From Sandaracinaceae bacterium (GTDB taxonomy: Bacteria > Myxococcota_A > Polyangia > Polyangiales > Sandaracinaceae), in contig JANWYL010000003.1 of assembly GCA_025056955.1 (NCBI GenBank), positions 1-32,838 of the forward strand: DNA of 32,838 nt, read 5' to 3'. The notes under the pieces were generated by a model that was not told where the DNA came from, made no database searches, and was given only the letters and a program-made list of their open reading frames with translations. A program made the position numbers and the translations under genes. Below are positions 31,515-32,838 of the stretch, in pieces (the first letter of the stretch is position 1; each line of letters begins with the position of its first letter).

Positions 31515-32129
31515 TTAACCTCGAAAATCATGTCTTCGCCAACGCTCAAGCACAAAGTAGTTGAGGGGAATCCGAAGAGGGCCAAGCGCGACATAGGCTT
31601 TGCCAACCAAAAGGTCGGGGTTATCGCCATAGACCTGTACCAAGTAGTCGCGAAGGGGAGGACCGAAGAAGCCGTTTCCTCCAAGGCCATAGTCAAGAAG
31701 GAGGGCATTGGGATAGCGGTCATCCCGCGAACCCTTGACCACGCGATGGACCCGAAAGAAGCCAAAACGGCGTGGGGCCTCATCGCTTGGAAGCAGTCGA
31801 GGAGGCGCCTCGTCCGGAAGGCGGGGACATGAAATGTTATAGCCTTGAATGAAAGGCTCAGGACCACCTTTGACGCGGGGAGGGCCCTCGTAGAAGCCCT
31901 TCACAAAGCGGCGCAAGCCAACGAGGGAGTAGAGCCGGACGCAATTGGCGCCATTCCACTCCCAGCCAGCAAGGCTTTCCAAATGAGGTGCTTCGCCTTG
32001 GATCATGATCGCCTCGAGGTGGGAAATGCGCGCTTTCTGCACCAAGCTGAGCCAAGTCCAGCGCTCCCCAGTTGGGCTGAGCAGCATCCGGCTTGGAACA
32101 AGCGCGTTTGAAGGCCCTTGCCCAGTCAT
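31515..32129 (-). CDS. Conserved-looking protein of unknown function
   Basis: A 204-residue protein that I do not recognise. It is rich in aromatic and charged residues, without signal peptide or membrane segment, so probably cytosolic. The C-terminal 80 residues contain motif-like segments: LLLDYGLGGN, PPLRDYLVQV and GKAYVALG. The last runs into a PLNYFVLERW-type ending. An earlier FIQGYNISCPRL stretch also looks conserved. The general appearance is of a small beta-rich domain, but no catalytic signature is evident. The start is uncertain: ATG 32129 is taken, ATG 32087 and TTG 32156 are also in frame, and none has a clear Shine-Dalgarno. It lies between the DUF6918-like gene and fabD, with two bases to fabD, which suggests one operon and perhaps a link to lipid metabolism, but that is inference. 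Confidence 0.62.
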   Translation of the reverse strand: MTGQGPSNALVPSRMLLSPTGERWTWLSLVQKARISHLEAIMIQGEAPHLESLAGWEWNGANCVRLYSLVGLRRFVKGFYEGPPRVKGGPEPFIQGYNISCPRLPDEAPPRLLPSDEAPRRFGFFRVHRVVKGSRDDRYPNALLLDYGLGGNGFFGPPLRDYLVQVYGDNPDLLVGKAYVALGPLRIPLNYFVLERWRRHDFRG

Positions 32130-32168
32130 TCCCAGGCCCCAAGCCTTGCGAGGCAATCGCCCAACCGA

Positions 32169-32609
32169 CTAGCTCCCATGCTTTTCAATCAGCCGAGCCA
32201 CCCGAGGGACGGCCTGCTCAACGTTGCTCTTTGCCAAGGGGCGGAGGCGTTCGTAGGTGGCTTTGATCACCCCGCTTCGGCTCCGCTGGGCGCGGGCATC
32301 GGTAATGGCCAAAAGTGCATCTGCAACGCGGCTGGCTTGCTTTTCAAAATAAGGCACAATCGGCTCGGCCTTTTGCTTGGCCTCCATGTAGATGGGCTCG
32401 ATGGCTTCGGCAAATTCCGGAAGCAAGTGTTCAACCACTTCCTGAATGAAGCCTGGCCGAATGCTTTTTACGGCCTTGTAGCCCGCCTTGATCGCCATGC
32501 CTGAAAGGCCCCCTTTCGATTCGACCTCTGCTTCGATGATGTCCAAGCATTCTTTGACCACTTGGGCCTTGCGCCCTTCATTTGTGAGGATTTCAACGAG
32601 TTTTCCCAT
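32169..32609 (-). CDS. DUF6918-like small helical protein
   Basis: A 146-residue cytosolic, mostly helical protein. The core GGLSGMAIKAGYKAVKS (34-50), RPGFIQEVVEHLLPEFAEA and the ADALLAITDARAQRS segment recall a conserved family known from actinobacteria and myxobacteria that I associate with DUF6918. That name is from memory and should be checked. No enzymatic motif is visible, and the family has no function known to me. The start is well supported: a GGAGG Shine-Dalgarno (32614-32618) lies four bases upstream of the ATG. It is the first gene of a probable operon with the unknown gene and fabD. Confidence 0.72.
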   Translation of the reverse strand: MGKLVEILTNEGRKAQVVKECLDIIEAEVESKGGLSGMAIKAGYKAVKSIRPGFIQEVVEHLLPEFAEAIEPIYMEAKQKAEPIVPYFEKQASRVADALLAITDARAQRSRSGVIKATYERLRPLAKSNVEQAVPRVARLIEKHGS

Positions 32610-32613
32610 GGAA

Positions 32614-32620
32614 CCTCCCT
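32614..32620 (-). promoter_or_regulatory. Strong Shine-Dalgarno of the DUF6918-like gene
   Basis: AGGGAGG on the minus strand lies four bases upstream of the ATG at 32609. Confidence 0.75.
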
Positions 32621-32645
32621 GCGATCTTTAGCCCAAAATCAGGCA

Positions 32646-32666
32646 AGCAAACATGCGTTTGTTCTC
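32646..32666 (-). terminator. Weak hairpin between the amidohydrolase and DUF6918-like genes
   Basis: CAAAC and GTTTG flank a 4-base loop, with one extra G-T pair and an A-T pair outside. This lies about 25-45 bases after the amidohydrolase stop on the minus strand. A modest T run follows on that strand. It could be a weak terminator; stability is low. Confidence 0.3.
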
Positions 32667-32689
32667 TACCCAAAGCAGCCATCGTTTGC

Positions 32690-32838
32690 CTAGGCAAGCG
32701 GCCTTCGGAGCACCCGGCCGGGCCGGGCGCCTGTGGGCTTTCCATCGCGGATGACGAAAGTGCCATTGATCAAAAGGTGTACAAAGCCCTCGGGATGCTG
32801 CCTTGGCTCGGAAAAAGTCGCGCGGTCGCGCACTTTTT
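32690..32838 (-). CDS. C-terminal end of an amidohydrolase (D-aminoacylase-like), start outside window
   Basis: The last 49 codons of a gene that enters from beyond the window end. The residues read GFVHLLINGTFVIRDGKPTG, followed by ARPGRVLRRPLA and a TAG stop (32690-32692). This tail is characteristic of N-acyl-D-amino-acid deacylases and related metal-dependent amidohydrolases: an N-G-x-x-[VI]-x-x-D-G-[KE]-x-T-G-x-x-P-G-[RK]-[VL]-L-R strand set closing the small beta-sandwich. The metal-binding barrel lies outside the window, so substrate and activity cannot be judged. A near-palindrome TTGCCTAGGCAA overlaps the stop codon and may be chance. Confidence 0.8.
   Translation of the reverse strand, partial: KVRDRATFSEPRQHPEGFVHLLINGTFVIRDGKPTGARPGRVLRRPLA

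Noticed and set aside
32684..32701. Palindrome around TTGCCTAGGCAA as an operator
   Set aside because: It overlaps the amidohydrolase stop codon, has no loop or second copy, and is short enough to be chance.

Overview
The window is about 32.8 kb of densely packed bacterial chromosome with no gap above 300 bases. It holds 20 intact genes, one gene split by a frameshift, two genes cut by the window edges and one tRNA. Several features suggest a member of the Myxococcota or a related deltaproteobacterial-type lineage. These are many lipoproteins with proline-rich or Asp-Ala-Gly-rich linkers, a Sel1/HEAT-rich surface proteome, a GT39-type glycosyltransferase with a C-terminal beta-sandwich, a LamG lipoprotein, and housekeeping genes scattered singly among them. 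The lineage is an inference from gene content; no marker gene settles it. No phage, transposon, integrase or CRISPR array was seen.

Layout. Positions 1-1154 (+) hold the end of an unrecognised helical protein and a lipoprotein with an OB-fold-like body. Positions 1166-6004 (-) hold a membrane glycosyltransferase, argC and a DnaJ/CbpA-type co-chaperone. Positions 6155-13036 (+) hold an M23 peptidase, a Cys-rich Sel1 protein, a DUF3025-like protein, an L,D-transpeptidase lipoprotein and a branched-chain aminotransferase, followed by a tRNA with a CAT anticodon. Positions 13187-15070 (+) hold a coiled-coil/zinc-ribbon protein overlapping a lipoprotein-LamG gene that is broken by one base. Positions 15127-21456 (+) hold hisS, a secreted aromatic FP-repeat protein, a membrane-anchored HEAT-repeat protein and a SpoU-type RNA methyltransferase. 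Positions 21457-23933 (-) hold gcvT, gcvH and a metal/cobalamin-receptor-like protein without a signal peptide. Positions 24049-30534 (+) hold a large alpha/beta-hydrolase lipoprotein, a globin-like protein and a P2-type cation ATPase. Positions 30547-32609 (-) hold a DUF6918-like gene, an unknown gene and fabD. The window ends inside an amidohydrolase (-).

Together the genes cover cell-envelope work (M23 and L,D-transpeptidase peptidoglycan enzymes, glycosyltransferase, lipoproteins, Sel1 protein) and core metabolism (arginine, branched-chain amino acids, one-carbon/glycine, fatty-acid initiation, translation).

The most unusual items are the roughly 24-unit aromatic FP-repeat protein at 16370-18019, the single-base break in the lipoprotein-LamG gene at about 14419, the hairpin that straddles the likely start codon of the Sel1 gene at 7774-7796, the inverted repeat that covers the hisS ribosome-binding region, and the gcvT-gcvH operon joined to a signal-less substrate-binding-like protein. 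Several genes lack an evident Shine-Dalgarno sequence, so some starts remain uncertain.
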